Positions 46,266-54,314 of a stretch of 64,000 nt of DNA are shown piece by piece. The notes beneath the pieces are model-generated. The model was given only the letters and a program-made list of their open reading frames with translations. It was not told the origin of the DNA and did not search any database. This DNA is from Stenotrophomonas maltophilia (GTDB taxonomy: Bacteria; Pseudomonadota; Gammaproteobacteria; Xanthomonadales; Xanthomonadaceae). The translations under genes and the position numbers were made by a program. The first letter of the stretch is position 1; each line of letters starts with the position of its first letter. The DNA lies in contig NZ_NERD01000002.1 in assembly GCF_002799155.1 (NCBI RefSeq), positions 248,001 to 312,000 on the forward strand. Direction: 5' to 3'.

Positions 46266-47153
46266 ATGATCTATTTCCACGACATCGACCCCATCGCCCT
46301 TTCGCTGGGGCCGATCAAGGTGCATTGGTACGGCATCATGTACCTGCTCGGCTTCACTGCGGCCTGGCTGCTGGGCCGCAGGCGCATCGCCCAGGGTCGC
46401 CTGCCGGGCGTCGATGCCAACGGGTTCTCCGACCTGCTGTTCTACGCGATGCTGGGCGTGGTGCTGGGCGGGCGCATCGGCTACATGCTGTTCTACGCGC
46501 TGGGCGATTTCCTGCACAACCCGCTGCTGCTGTTCAAGGTGTGGGATGGCGGCATGAGCTTCCACGGTGGCCTGCTCGGCGTACTCGGTGCCTGCTGGTG
46601 GTGGTCGCGCAAGCACACGCTGCACTTCTTCGACACCATGGATTTCATGGCGCCGCTGGTGCCGCTGGGCCTGGGCTTCGGCCGTATCGGCAACTTCATC
46701 GGTGCCGAGCTGTGGGGCAAGTACACCGACGGTACCTGGGGCGTAGTGTTCCCGTCCGGCCTGCCGGCCCCGCTGAACCAGCTGGACCACGCGACCCTGC
46801 AGGCGCAGTTTGCGGCCGGCGCGCTGAATCAGTTCGCCCGCCATCCCTCGCAGCTGTATGAAGCGTTCCTGGAAGGCCTGGTGATGTTCGTGGTGCTGTG
46901 GACGGTGTCGGCCAAGCCGCGTCATCGCTATCTGGTCGGTGGCCTGTTTGCGCTGATGTACGGCCTGTTCCGCTTCGCCGTCGAGTTCGTGCGCATGCCC
47001 GACAACGGCGTTTACGTGGCCTTCGACTGGCTGACCCGTGGCCAGATCCTCAGCCTGCCGCTGATTGCCTTTGGCCTGGTGCTGCTGGTGATGTCGCGCC
47101 GCGCACCGGTGCTGCAGCCGCAGTTGCCGGTGGCTGTCGAGGGCAAGGCATGA
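46266..47153 (+). CDS. lgt: Prolipoprotein diacylglyceryl transferase
   Basis: The 295-residue inner-membrane enzyme moves diacylglycerol from phosphatidylglycerol to the lipobox Cys of prolipoproteins. Signatures are [11 protein letters not shown] near residue 20, [12 protein letters not shown] near 64, SFHGGLLG near 98 and the Lgt signature [13 protein letters not shown] near 140. Seven helices are visible. The stop overlaps thyA by 4 bases, the lgt-thyA order of E. coli. Confidence 0.97.
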   Translation: MIYFHDIDPIALSLGPIKVHWYGIMYLLGFTAAWLLGRRRIAQGRLPGVDANGFSDLLFYAMLGVVLGGRIGYMLFYALGDFLHNPLLLFKVWDGGMSFHGGLLGVLGACWWWSRKHTLHFFDTMDFMAPLVPLGLGFGRIGNFIGAELWGKYTDGTWGVVFPSGLPAPLNQLDHATLQAQFAAGALNQFARHPSQLYEAFLEGLVMFVVLWTVSAKPRHRYLVGGLFALMYGLFRFAVEFVRMPDNGVYVAFDWLTRGQILSLPLIAFGLVLLVMSRRAPVLQPQLPVAVEGKA

Positions 47154-47944
47154 AGGCCTACCTGGATCTGCTCTCGCATGTGCTTGAACACGGCGCCGAG
47201 AAGAGCGACCGCACCGGTACCGGTACCCGCAGCGTGTTCGGCTGGCAGATGCGCTTCGACCTCAACAAAGGCTTCCCGCTGGTCACCACCAAGAAGCTGC
47301 ACCTGCGCTCGATCATCCACGAGCTGCTGTGGTTCCTGAAGGGCGACACCAACATCGGCTACCTGAAGGACAACCAGGTGCGGATCTGGGATGAGTGGGC
47401 CGACGAGAACGGCGACCTCGGCCCTGTATACGGCAAGCAGTGGCGCAGCTGGGCCACCGCCGATGGCCGCGAGATCGACCAGATGCAGTGGCTGGTGGAC
47501 GAGATCAAGCGCAACCCCGATTCGCGCCGGCTGGTGGTCAGCGCCTGGAACGTGGGCGAGCTTTCGCAGATGGCGCTGATGCCGTGCCACAACCTGTTCC
47601 AGTTCTACGTGGTTGACGGCAAGCTCAGCTGCCAGCTGTACCAGCGCAGCGGTGACATCTTCCTCGGTGTGCCGTTCAACATCGCCAGCTACGCGCTGCT
47701 GACCCACATGGTGGCGCAGGCCACCGGCCTGGGCGTGGGCGACTTCGTGCATACCCTGGGTGACGCGCACCTGTACTCGAACCACTTCGAGCAGGCGCGC
47801 GAGCAGCTGTCGCGTGAGCCGCGCGCGCTGCCGAAGCTGTGGTTGAATCCGGAGGTGACCGACCTGTTCGGGTTCCAGTTCGACGATATCCGCATCGATG
47901 GTTATGACCCGCATCCGGCGATCAAGGCGCCGGTGGCGGTATGA
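47150..47944 (+). CDS. thyA: Thymidylate synthase
   Basis: The 264-residue enzyme, the same length as E. coli ThyA, methylates dUMP to dTMP with methylene-tetrahydrofolate. The catalytic Cys is in [12 protein letters not shown] (near residue 146), preceded by [13 protein letters not shown] and followed by [21 protein letters not shown]. It overlaps both neighbours by 4 bases. folA, which regenerates the folate spent here, lies one gene downstream. Confidence 0.98.
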   Translation: MKAYLDLLSHVLEHGAEKSDRTGTGTRSVFGWQMRFDLNKGFPLVTTKKLHLRSIIHELLWFLKGDTNIGYLKDNQVRIWDEWADENGDLGPVYGKQWRSWATADGREIDQMQWLVDEIKRNPDSRRLVVSAWNVGELSQMALMPCHNLFQFYVVDGKLSCQLYQRSGDIFLGVPFNIASYALLTHMVAQATGLGVGDFVHTLGDAHLYSNHFEQAREQLSREPRALPKLWLNPEVTDLFGFQFDDIRIDGYDPHPAIKAPVAV

Positions 47945-48504
47945 GTACCCGCCTGATTTCCAGGGGCCTGCTGGCGCTGTGCGGCCTGCTGCCGCTGGCC
48001 ATGGTGCAGGCCACACCGGCCGACGCGCTGCCGCTGGCCCGGCAGGTCAATGAGCAGATCGTGCACAAGCACATGCGCGAGGAAGTGCAGGCGTTCGCCC
48101 GGGCATTCAACGGCAGCACGATGCTGCCCCAGGATGTGCCGGAAGGGTGCCGGGCGCAGATGCGTGAGGCGGTAACCGGCATGTACACGGCGATGACCGA
48201 GCACCTGAAGGCGGGCGTCGAGGATCCGGCTTATCAGCGTGAGCTTGAACAGCGCCTGGCCACCGTCTACACCAGCGACCAGCTGAAGGCGTTCCTGGCA
48301 CGTCGTGCCGGCACCGACAACGCGGCGTTGTCGGCGGAGATCCTGTCGGGACCGGGCCTGAAGGAGATCGAGGAGGCGCAGAAGCAGAAGATCATCAGCG
48401 GCCTGGATGAGCAGTCCACCTCCAGCCCGGCGCTGGCTGCAGCATTGCAGGCCGCCAGTGCCGCGAACGCGGCCTGCGAACGCCTGCAGATCGATGCCAG
48501 CTGA
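47941..48504 (+). CDS. Secreted DUF2059-like protein
   Basis: A 187-residue protein with a signal peptide ([24 protein letters not shown]). The mature part is helical, with [15 protein letters not shown] and [19 protein letters not shown], the second resembling the DUF2059 core in which YxxYFTxxELxxLxxFYxSPxG is usual. It starts within the thyA stop (ATGA) and sits between thyA and folA. Role unknown; it is probably periplasmic. Confidence 0.7.
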   Translation: MSTRLISRGLLALCGLLPLAMVQATPADALPLARQVNEQIVHKHMREEVQAFARAFNGSTMLPQDVPEGCRAQMREAVTGMYTAMTEHLKAGVEDPAYQRELEQRLATVYTSDQLKAFLARRAGTDNAALSAEILSGPGLKEIEEAQKQKIISGLDEQSTSSPALAAALQAASAANAACERLQIDAS

Positions 48505-48517
48505 GGTGGTCGGACCG

Positions 48518-49009
48518 ATGAAACTGTCGATGATCGTGGCGTTGGATCGCAACCGTGGCATCGGCCAGGGCAATGCCATGCCCTGGCACCTGCCGGATGA
48601 CTTCAAATACTTCAAGGCGCTCACCCTGGGCAAGCCGATCCTGATGGGGCGCAAGACCGCCGAGTCGATCGGCCGCGTGCTGCCGGGGCGGACCAACCTG
48701 GTGCTGACCCGCAGCGGCCAGGTACCGTTCGAGGGCATGCGCGCGGTGGCGTCGCTGGACGAGGCGAAGGCGATTGCCGAAGGCGAGGGCGCCAGCGAGC
48801 TGTGCATCATCGGCGGCGGCGAGATCTTCCGCCAGCTGCTCGGCCAGGCCAGCGACCTGTACTTGACCTGGGTGGATGCCGAAGTGCCTGCCGACACGCA
48901 TTTCCCCGACGTGGATGTGCAGGACTGGCAGGAAGTGAGCAACGAGCCGCATGCGGCCGATGAACGCCACGCCTACGCATTCCGCTTCGTGCACTACGTG
49001 CGCCGCTGA
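48518..49009 (+). CDS. folA: Dihydrofolate reductase
   Basis: The 163-residue enzyme reduces dihydrofolate with NADPH. MIVALDRNRGIGQGNAMPWHLPDDFKYFK contains the family signature with the active-site Asp in PWHLPDD; GRKTAESIGRVLPGR and CIIGGGEIFRQLL are the NADPH contacts. The enzyme is the target of trimethoprim. I chose MKLSMIVALD; an ATG 24 bases upstream is in frame but overlaps the previous gene. thyA lies two genes before it. Confidence 0.97.
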   Translation: MKLSMIVALDRNRGIGQGNAMPWHLPDDFKYFKALTLGKPILMGRKTAESIGRVLPGRTNLVLTRSGQVPFEGMRAVASLDEAKAIAEGEGASELCIIGGGEIFRQLLGQASDLYLTWVDAEVPADTHFPDVDVQDWQEVSNEPHAADERHAYAFRFVHYVRR

Positions 49010-49021
49010 TCGCAATGCAAC

Positions 49022-49090
49022 TGTAGCGCCGGGCCATCGTCGGCTGCTTTCCGCGGGCACATCCCGGAGCCGAGCAGGGCTCGGCGCGAC
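49022..49090. repeat. SMAG-like repeats between folA and the DUF1287 gene
   Basis: A degenerate GTAGCGCCGGGCC unit is followed by a clean 7-bp stem GCCGAGC with an AGG loop at 49069-49085. They fill the gap between convergent genes and may terminate both. Confidence 0.55.
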
Positions 49091-49098
49091 AGGATTGC

Positions 49099-49746
49099 CT
49101 ACGGCATCCGGTAGTGCCCGATGATCGCGTGCTGGAACAGCAGGTTCTCTTCGCGGGTGCCACGCGCGATGTTGTGCAGTACCAGCGGCGTGCCATTGGC
49201 CAGCCGCCGGTCGGAGACGATGCCCACGTGCAGCAGGCCATTGCCGTTGAGCTTCCAGGCAACGATGTCGCCGGCCGCATAGTCGGTGGCGAGCGCGGTG
49301 ATCGGTTGCTGCCAGCCCTGCCGTTCGAACCAGCGCATCAGGTTCGGCACGCGACGATGATCGATGTTGCGGTCCGGCCGTGACAGGCCCCAGATCGCCG
49401 GATAGGCACTGAAGTTTCCGCGCATGTCCTCATGCACGCGTGCCTGCAGGTCCAGGCCCTGGCTGCGCAGGGCGCGCACCACCACGTCGGTGCACACGCC
49501 GCGATCGAGCGGGACGTCGCCGCCGGGATAGGCCAGCACCTGGTAGGCGGGATCGTAACGGGTGGTGACGCCGATCTGCGCGCGCGCTGCGGCCACCAGT
49601 GGCGGCGAAGGCGCCTGCGGCTGCGTCGGCCCAGGTGCAGCACCATCCGCAGCCGTGGGAGCAGGCGGCGAGCCGGGCTGGCAGCCGCTGGCCAGGGCCA
49701 GCGCCAGCAGCAGCACCGTCCATGGTGCCCAGCCGCGCCGCGTCAT
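49099..49746 (-). CDS. DUF1287 family lipoprotein
   Basis: The 215-residue protein has a lipobox LASGC (Cys near 22), a Pro/Ala linker and a DUF1287 domain from residue 48. Key features are TRYDPAYQVLAYPGGDVPLDRGVCTDVVVRALR with a likely catalytic Cys, and DYAAGDIVAWKL followed by GLLHVGIVSD with a His, the pattern of NlpC/P60-like papain-fold enzymes. A peptidase or amidase acting on the cell wall is plausible. It ends the lptD-apaH run, overlapping apaH by 4 bases. Confidence 0.85.
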   Translation of the reverse strand: MTRRGWAPWTVLLLALALASGCQPGSPPAPTAADGAAPGPTQPQAPSPPLVAAARAQIGVTTRYDPAYQVLAYPGGDVPLDRGVCTDVVVRALRSQGLDLQARVHEDMRGNFSAYPAIWGLSRPDRNIDHRRVPNLMRWFERQGWQQPITALATDYAAGDIVAWKLNGNGLLHVGIVSDRRLANGTPLVLHNIARGTREENLLFQHAIIGHYRMP

Positions 49747-50771
49747 GCCTGCGGCGGGGGGCTGTTGTTGGTGCCGCCACCCGTGCCGCTCCCACCGCCA
49801 CCGCCGCCACGACGGCGACGACGGCGCGGGCCACGGTTGCCCGGGTTCGCAGCGGCGGCGTTGCCACCACCCTGTTCCTTGCCCTGCGCCGCAGCGGTGG
49901 GGCGCTCGTGCGCCGGTCGCGCTGGCGGGCGGGCGTTGGGCACCGGCGCGGGGACATCGCGGCCCGGCACCTGCACCACGCGCAGCTCATCGGTATCGAG
50001 CTGGATGGCGGTCAGCTTGCCGCCCCACACCGCACCGGTGTCGATGGCGTGCACGCCCTGGGTGATGGTCAGGCCCAGCGCCGACCAGTGGCCACAGACG
50101 ACCTTGAGGTCGCGCTCGACCCGGCCCGGCACTTCGAACCAGGGATACAGCCCCTGTTCCTGCGTGCCCGGCGTGCCCTTGTCCTCGATGCCGATGCGTC
50201 CCCGCGGGGTGCAGTAGCGCATGCGGGTGAGCACGTTGATGATCGCGCGCGAGCGGTCGTAGCCGGACAGGTTCGGGGCCCAGCTCGGCTTGTCGCCGTA
50301 CATGTTGCGGAACAGCTTGCGGTAGCCGGCACCATGCAGCTGCACCTCGACCTCGGCGGCATGCTTCTCGGCCATCTGCGTCGTCCACTTCGGCGCCAGG
50401 CCGGCGTGCACCATCATCCAGCCAAGCTCGCGATCGACGTGCACCAGCTTCTGCAAGCGCAGCCAGTCCAGCAGTTCGTCGCGGTCCTCGGCCTGCACGA
50501 TGCGCAGCAGGTCCGGGTTGACCTTGCGCTGTTCCTCTTCGGTGCGTGCACCGACGGCCAGCAGCGAAAGATCATGGTTGCCCAGCACCACCACGCTGTG
50601 CTCGCGCAGCGAATGCACCAGCCGCAGCGTTTCCAGCGACTGGCCGCCACGGTTGACCAGGTCGCCACAGAACCACAGGGTGTCCTGCGCCGGGTCGAAG
50701 CGGATCTTCTCCAGCAGTCGCTGGGTGACGTCATAGCAGCCCTGCAGGTCGCCGATCGCCCACACACTCAT
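49743..50771 (-). CDS. apaH: Symmetrical bis(5'-nucleosyl)-tetraphosphatase with basic C-terminal tail
   Basis: The first 275 of 342 residues are ApaH: AIGDLQGCYD, CGDLVNRGGQSLE, LGNHDLSLLAVGA and the late GHWSALGLT and AIDTGAVWGG metal and substrate motifs. ApaH splits Ap4A to ADP and removes Np4N-type caps from RNA. Beyond residue 278 there is a disordered tail: Pro/Ala-rich, then a run of Arg (PRRRRRRGG), then mostly Gly. E. coli ApaH (280 residues) lacks it. apaG lies immediately upstream, as in E. coli. Confidence 0.95.
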   Translation of the reverse strand: MSVWAIGDLQGCYDVTQRLLEKIRFDPAQDTLWFCGDLVNRGGQSLETLRLVHSLREHSVVVLGNHDLSLLAVGARTEEEQRKVNPDLLRIVQAEDRDELLDWLRLQKLVHVDRELGWMMVHAGLAPKWTTQMAEKHAAEVEVQLHGAGYRKLFRNMYGDKPSWAPNLSGYDRSRAIINVLTRMRYCTPRGRIGIEDKGTPGTQEQGLYPWFEVPGRVERDLKVVCGHWSALGLTITQGVHAIDTGAVWGGKLTAIQLDTDELRVVQVPGRDVPAPVPNARPPARPAHERPTAAAQGKEQGGGNAAAANPGNRGPRRRRRRGGGGGGSGTGGGTNNSPPPQA

Positions 50772-50786
50772 CGTTCGGCCTCCGTG

Positions 50787-51170
50787 TCAGTGCAGGGTAC
50801 GCGGGATGGCCAGCACGAACGGTGCGACCTGCGCGGCAAATTCGGTGCCATCGTCGGCGACCATGTCGTAGTGCCCCTGCATGGTCCCGTGATCGGTCCC
50901 CAGCATGACACCGGACGTGTAACGGAAGTCTTCACCGGGGCGGAGCCGCGGCTGCTCGCCGATCACCCCGTCGCCATCGACATGCTCGACACGGCCATTG
51001 GCATCGGTGATGCGCCAGTGGCGTGCGACCAGGCGTGCCGCGACCCGCCCCTGGTTGTGGATGCGGATCGTGTAGGCGAACGCAAAGCGACCGTCTTCCG
51101 GCGCGGATTGATCGTCGAGGAAGCGCGGCGCGACTTCGACGGAGATGGCATAAACGTCAGCGTCTTCCAT
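50787..51170 (-). CDS. apaG: ApaG domain protein
   Basis: The 127-residue protein is a single ApaG domain (fibronectin-like). [11 protein letters not shown] near residue 34, [14 protein letters not shown] and [18 protein letters not shown] are the family blocks. Start [12 protein letters not shown] matches the family length (125 in E. coli). Its role is unclear; it has been tied to Ap4A metabolism by its constant pairing with apaH, and to cobalt and magnesium efflux in Salmonella (CorD). Confidence 0.95.
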   Translation of the reverse strand: MEDADVYAISVEVAPRFLDDQSAPEDGRFAFAYTIRIHNQGRVAARLVARHWRITDANGRVEHVDGDGVIGEQPRLRPGEDFRYTSGVMLGTDHGTMQGHYDMVADDGTEFAAQVAPFVLAIPRTLH

Positions 51171-51183
51171 ACCGGCAGTGTAA

Positions 51184-51987
51184 TCAGGAGGCATTGGCCA
51201 AAGCGATGAATTCGGCCACGTCCAGCTGTTCGGCGCGGGCATCGGGACGCACGCCGGCGGCGATGAACTGCTCGGCGGACACCACGTTGTTCAGGGCATT
51301 GCGCAGGGTCTTGCGGCGCTGCCCGAAGGCGGCCTTGACCACCTCGGCGAAGCGCTTGTGGTCGTTGATGCTGATCGTGGCCGGGTCACGCGGCACCAGC
51401 CGCACCACGGCCGAATCGACCTTCGGCGGCGGCCGGAACGCGCCCGGCGGCACCACGAACAGCGAGGTCACCTGGCAGTAGGCCTGCAGCATCACGCTGA
51501 GGCGGCCGTACACCTTGCTGCCGGGGCCGGCCGCCATGCGGTCGACCACTTCCTTCTGCAGCATGAAGTGCATGTCGCGGATGACCGCGGCATGCTCCAG
51601 CGCATGGAACAGGATCGGCGAGGAGATGTTGTAGGGCAGGTTGCCGACCAGGCGGATCGGCTGGCCGTCGGCCAGTTCCGTGAAGTCCACCCGCAGCACG
51701 TCGCGATGAACGATGGCCAGCTCGCCCAGCGGCGCCGCGGCGGCGGTCAGCGGTGCGATCAGGTCGCGGTCGAACTCGATCACTGTCAGCTTCGGGTGCA
51801 CGCGCAGCAGCGGCAGGGTGATCGCGCCCTGGCCGGGGCCGATCTCGACCAGGCGGTCGCCAGCTTTCGGGTTGACCGCCATCACGATCTTGTCGATGTA
51901 GTGGCGGTCGGCCAGGAAATGCTGGCCAAGCTGCTTCTTGGCCGGGGCGGTAAACACCGGGCCGGAGGGAGAATGCGGGGAATTCAT
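51184..51987 (-). CDS. rsmA: 16S rRNA (adenine1518/1519-N6) dimethyltransferase
   Basis: The 267-residue enzyme (KsgA) dimethylates two adenines near the 3' end of 16S rRNA during late 30S assembly. [27 protein letters not shown] (SAM motif I) and the [10 protein letters not shown] catalytic loop are intact. Loss of this enzyme gives kasugamycin resistance. The start overlaps pdxA's stop (ATGA). Confidence 0.97.
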   Translation of the reverse strand: MNSPHSPSGPVFTAPAKKQLGQHFLADRHYIDKIVMAVNPKAGDRLVEIGPGQGAITLPLLRVHPKLTVIEFDRDLIAPLTAAAAPLGELAIVHRDVLRVDFTELADGQPIRLVGNLPYNISSPILFHALEHAAVIRDMHFMLQKEVVDRMAAGPGSKVYGRLSVMLQAYCQVTSLFVVPPGAFRPPPKVDSAVVRLVPRDPATISINDHKRFAEVVKAAFGQRRKTLRNALNNVVSAEQFIAAGVRPDARAEQLDVAEFIALANAS

Positions 51988-52964
51988 GCGCCCAGTGTAC
52001 GTTGCCGCGCAAGCTGCGCACACAACGACGTTGCTGCCTGCAGGCTGGAGGGATCGGCGATGCCGCGGCCGGCCAGGTCCAGCGCGGTGCCATGGTCCAC
52101 GGCCACGCGTGGGTAGGGCAGGCCCAGGGTCAGGTTGACCGCCTGTTCGAAGCCCGAGTACTTCAGCACCGGCAGGCCCTGGTCGTGGTACATCGCCAGC
52201 ACGGTGTCGAAGCCGGCCAGCTTGGCCGGAAGGAAGGCGGTGTCGGCAGGCAGCGGCCCGATCAGGTCCATGCCCTCCGCGCGCAGGCGCTGCAGCAGCG
52301 GGATGACCAGGTCCAGTTCCTCGCGGCCCAGGTGGCCATCTTCGCCGGCGTGCGGGTTCAGGCCGAGCACGGCGATGCGCGGTGCAGGCAGCCCGAACTC
52401 GCGGCGCAGCGCGGCATGCACGGTGCGCAGCGTGTGCTCCAGGCCGGGCGCGGTGATCGCATCGGCCACCTCGCGCAGCGGCAGGTGGGTGGTGGCCAGG
52501 GCCACCCGCACGATGTGGTTGGCCAGCATCATCACCACCTTCACTCCGGCCTGGTCGGCCAGCAGTTCAGTGGTGCCGCTGTAGGCGATGCCGCCTTCGT
52601 TGATGACCGCCTTGTGCACGGGGCCGGTCACCACACCATGCAGTTCGCCGGACAGGCAGGCCTGGCCGGCACCGAGCAGGGCGCCGATGACCGCGCCGGC
52701 ATTGGCCGGATCGGCCTGGCCGAAGCGGCTGGGCACAGCATTGCGGATCGCGCGCAGGCGCAGGTCGCCGGGGACGCGGGCTTCGGCGTCCTCGGGCAGC
52801 AGTTGCAGGGGCAGCTTCAGCGCGGCCGCAGCCGCGCGCAGGGTATCCGGGTCGGCGAAGGCCAGCAGCCGGCAATCTTCACGCGGCTGCTGGACGAGGC
52901 GGACACACAGTTCCGGGCCGATCCCGGCGGGCTCGCCCGGTACCAGCGCGAGCTCGGGGCGCAT
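51984..52964 (-). CDS. pdxA: 4-hydroxythreonine-4-phosphate dehydrogenase
   Basis: The 326-residue NAD-dependent enzyme acts in pyridoxal phosphate synthesis. LALVPGEPAGIGPEL opens the protein. Metal-binding His residues are expected in VTGPVHKAVI (near residue 115), GLNPHAGEDGHLG (near 205) and AMYHDQGLPVLKY (near 258), and all are present. The start lies 4 bases after the surA stop. Confidence 0.97.
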   Translation of the reverse strand: MRPELALVPGEPAGIGPELCVRLVQQPREDCRLLAFADPDTLRAAAAALKLPLQLLPEDAEARVPGDLRLRAIRNAVPSRFGQADPANAGAVIGALLGAGQACLSGELHGVVTGPVHKAVINEGGIAYSGTTELLADQAGVKVVMMLANHIVRVALATTHLPLREVADAITAPGLEHTLRTVHAALRREFGLPAPRIAVLGLNPHAGEDGHLGREELDLVIPLLQRLRAEGMDLIGPLPADTAFLPAKLAGFDTVLAMYHDQGLPVLKYSGFEQAVNLTLGLPYPRVAVDHGTALDLAGRGIADPSSLQAATSLCAQLARQRTLGA

Positions 52965-52967
52965 CGG

Positions 52968-54314
52968 TCAGGACTGCGGCGGCGTGGCGGTGTTTTCCGC
53001 GCGGTCGCCGCTGCGGAAGCTGACGTAGGCCTCGCCACGCAGCTCCTGCAGGAAGCGGTTGTACTCGTCTTCCAGCTTGCGGCGGCCGATGGTCTCGCGG
53101 ACCTGGGCACGCTGGTTGTCGGTGGTCACGTCGGTCTGGCGGGTCGCCACGCGCTGCACGATGTGCCAACCGGCGTCGGTGCGGAACGGCTGGCTGACGC
53201 CACCGTCCTGGAGTCCTTGCACCTGCTGGCCGAAGGCCGGACCGAACGCGTCGGCCGGGAACCAGCCCAGATCACCGCCCTGGCCCTTGCTGTTGTTGTC
53301 CTCGGAGGACTCCTTGGCAACGGTCTGGAACTCGGCACCACCGGCAATGCGGGCGCGCAGGGTGTCGATCTTGGCCTTGGCGTCGGCGTCGGTCTGGTGG
53401 TCGTCCACGCGCACCAGGATGTGGCGGCCGTGGAACTCGGTGACCGTGTGCTCACCGGCAGCGGCGGAGCTGGCGTCGCGCACTTCCACCAGCTTCAGCA
53501 GCTGGAAGCCACTCGGGCCGCGGATCGGGCCGACCACTTCGCCGGGCTTCATCTTCTCCATCAACTGGGCGAACGCGGTGGGAATCTCATCCAGGCTGCG
53601 CCAGCCCAGGTCGCCGCCTTCCAGGGCGTTCGGGCTGTCCGAATAGCGCACGGCCGCCGCGTTGAAGTCCAGCTCGCCCTTGTCCAGCAGGGCCTTCACG
53701 CCATCGGCCTTCTTCTGGCCGGTGGCGATCTGGTCGGCGTTGGCGCCGTCGGGCAGGGCGATCAGGATGTGCGCCAGGTGGTACTGGTTGCCCACCGTGG
53801 CCTGCTGCTTCAGCGCGGCGTCGACTTCACCCTCGCTGACGCTGATGCGGCTTTGCGCGAAGCTCTGGCGCAGGCGCTGCACGGTGATCTCATCACGCAC
53901 CGAAGCGCGGAAATCGTTGAAGTCGATGCCGTCATGGGCCAGGCGCTGGCGCAGGGCGTCCAGGTTCGAACCATTCTGCTGGGCGATGGCGTTCATCGCC
54001 TGGTTCAGCTCCTGGTCGCTGACACGGATGCCGCTGCCCTGGGCGCGGGCGACCTGCAGCTTGACCAGCACCAGGCGCTCGAGCACCTGGCGGCTGAGCA
54101 CGTCTTCCGGCGGCAGCTGGTTTTCACGGCCCGCGTACTGCGCCTTGATGTTGGCGATCGCACGCTGGAGCTCGCTCTGCAGGATCACGTCCTCATCGAC
54201 GACGGCGGCGATGCGGTCAAGCGGCTGCGCCTCCTGGGCAAGCACCTGCAGGGGGGCGGACACGCTGGACACCGCCAGCAGTGAGGCGAGAAGAACGGGG
54301 AAGCGCTTGGTCAT
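52968..54314 (-). CDS. surA: Periplasmic chaperone and peptidyl-prolyl isomerase SurA
   Basis: The 448-residue protein has a signal peptide to about residue 26, the SurA N-terminal chaperone domain (to about 170), two parvulin domains (roughly 180-280 and 295-395; HILIALPDG and HILVRVDDH begin them) and a C-terminal helix. SurA guides outer-membrane proteins, LptD among them, to the Bam complex. It overlaps lptD's stop by 4 bases. The acidic/polar tail after residue 425 is family-variable. Confidence 0.97.
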   Translation of the reverse strand: MTKRFPVLLASLLAVSSVSAPLQVLAQEAQPLDRIAAVVDEDVILQSELQRAIANIKAQYAGRENQLPPEDVLSRQVLERLVLVKLQVARAQGSGIRVSDQELNQAMNAIAQQNGSNLDALRQRLAHDGIDFNDFRASVRDEITVQRLRQSFAQSRISVSEGEVDAALKQQATVGNQYHLAHILIALPDGANADQIATGQKKADGVKALLDKGELDFNAAAVRYSDSPNALEGGDLGWRSLDEIPTAFAQLMEKMKPGEVVGPIRGPSGFQLLKLVEVRDASSAAAGEHTVTEFHGRHILVRVDDHQTDADAKAKIDTLRARIAGGAEFQTVAKESSEDNNSKGQGGDLGWFPADAFGPAFGQQVQGLQDGGVSQPFRTDAGWHIVQRVATRQTDVTTDNQRAQVRETIGRRKLEDEYNRFLQELRGEAYVSFRSGDRAENTATPPQS

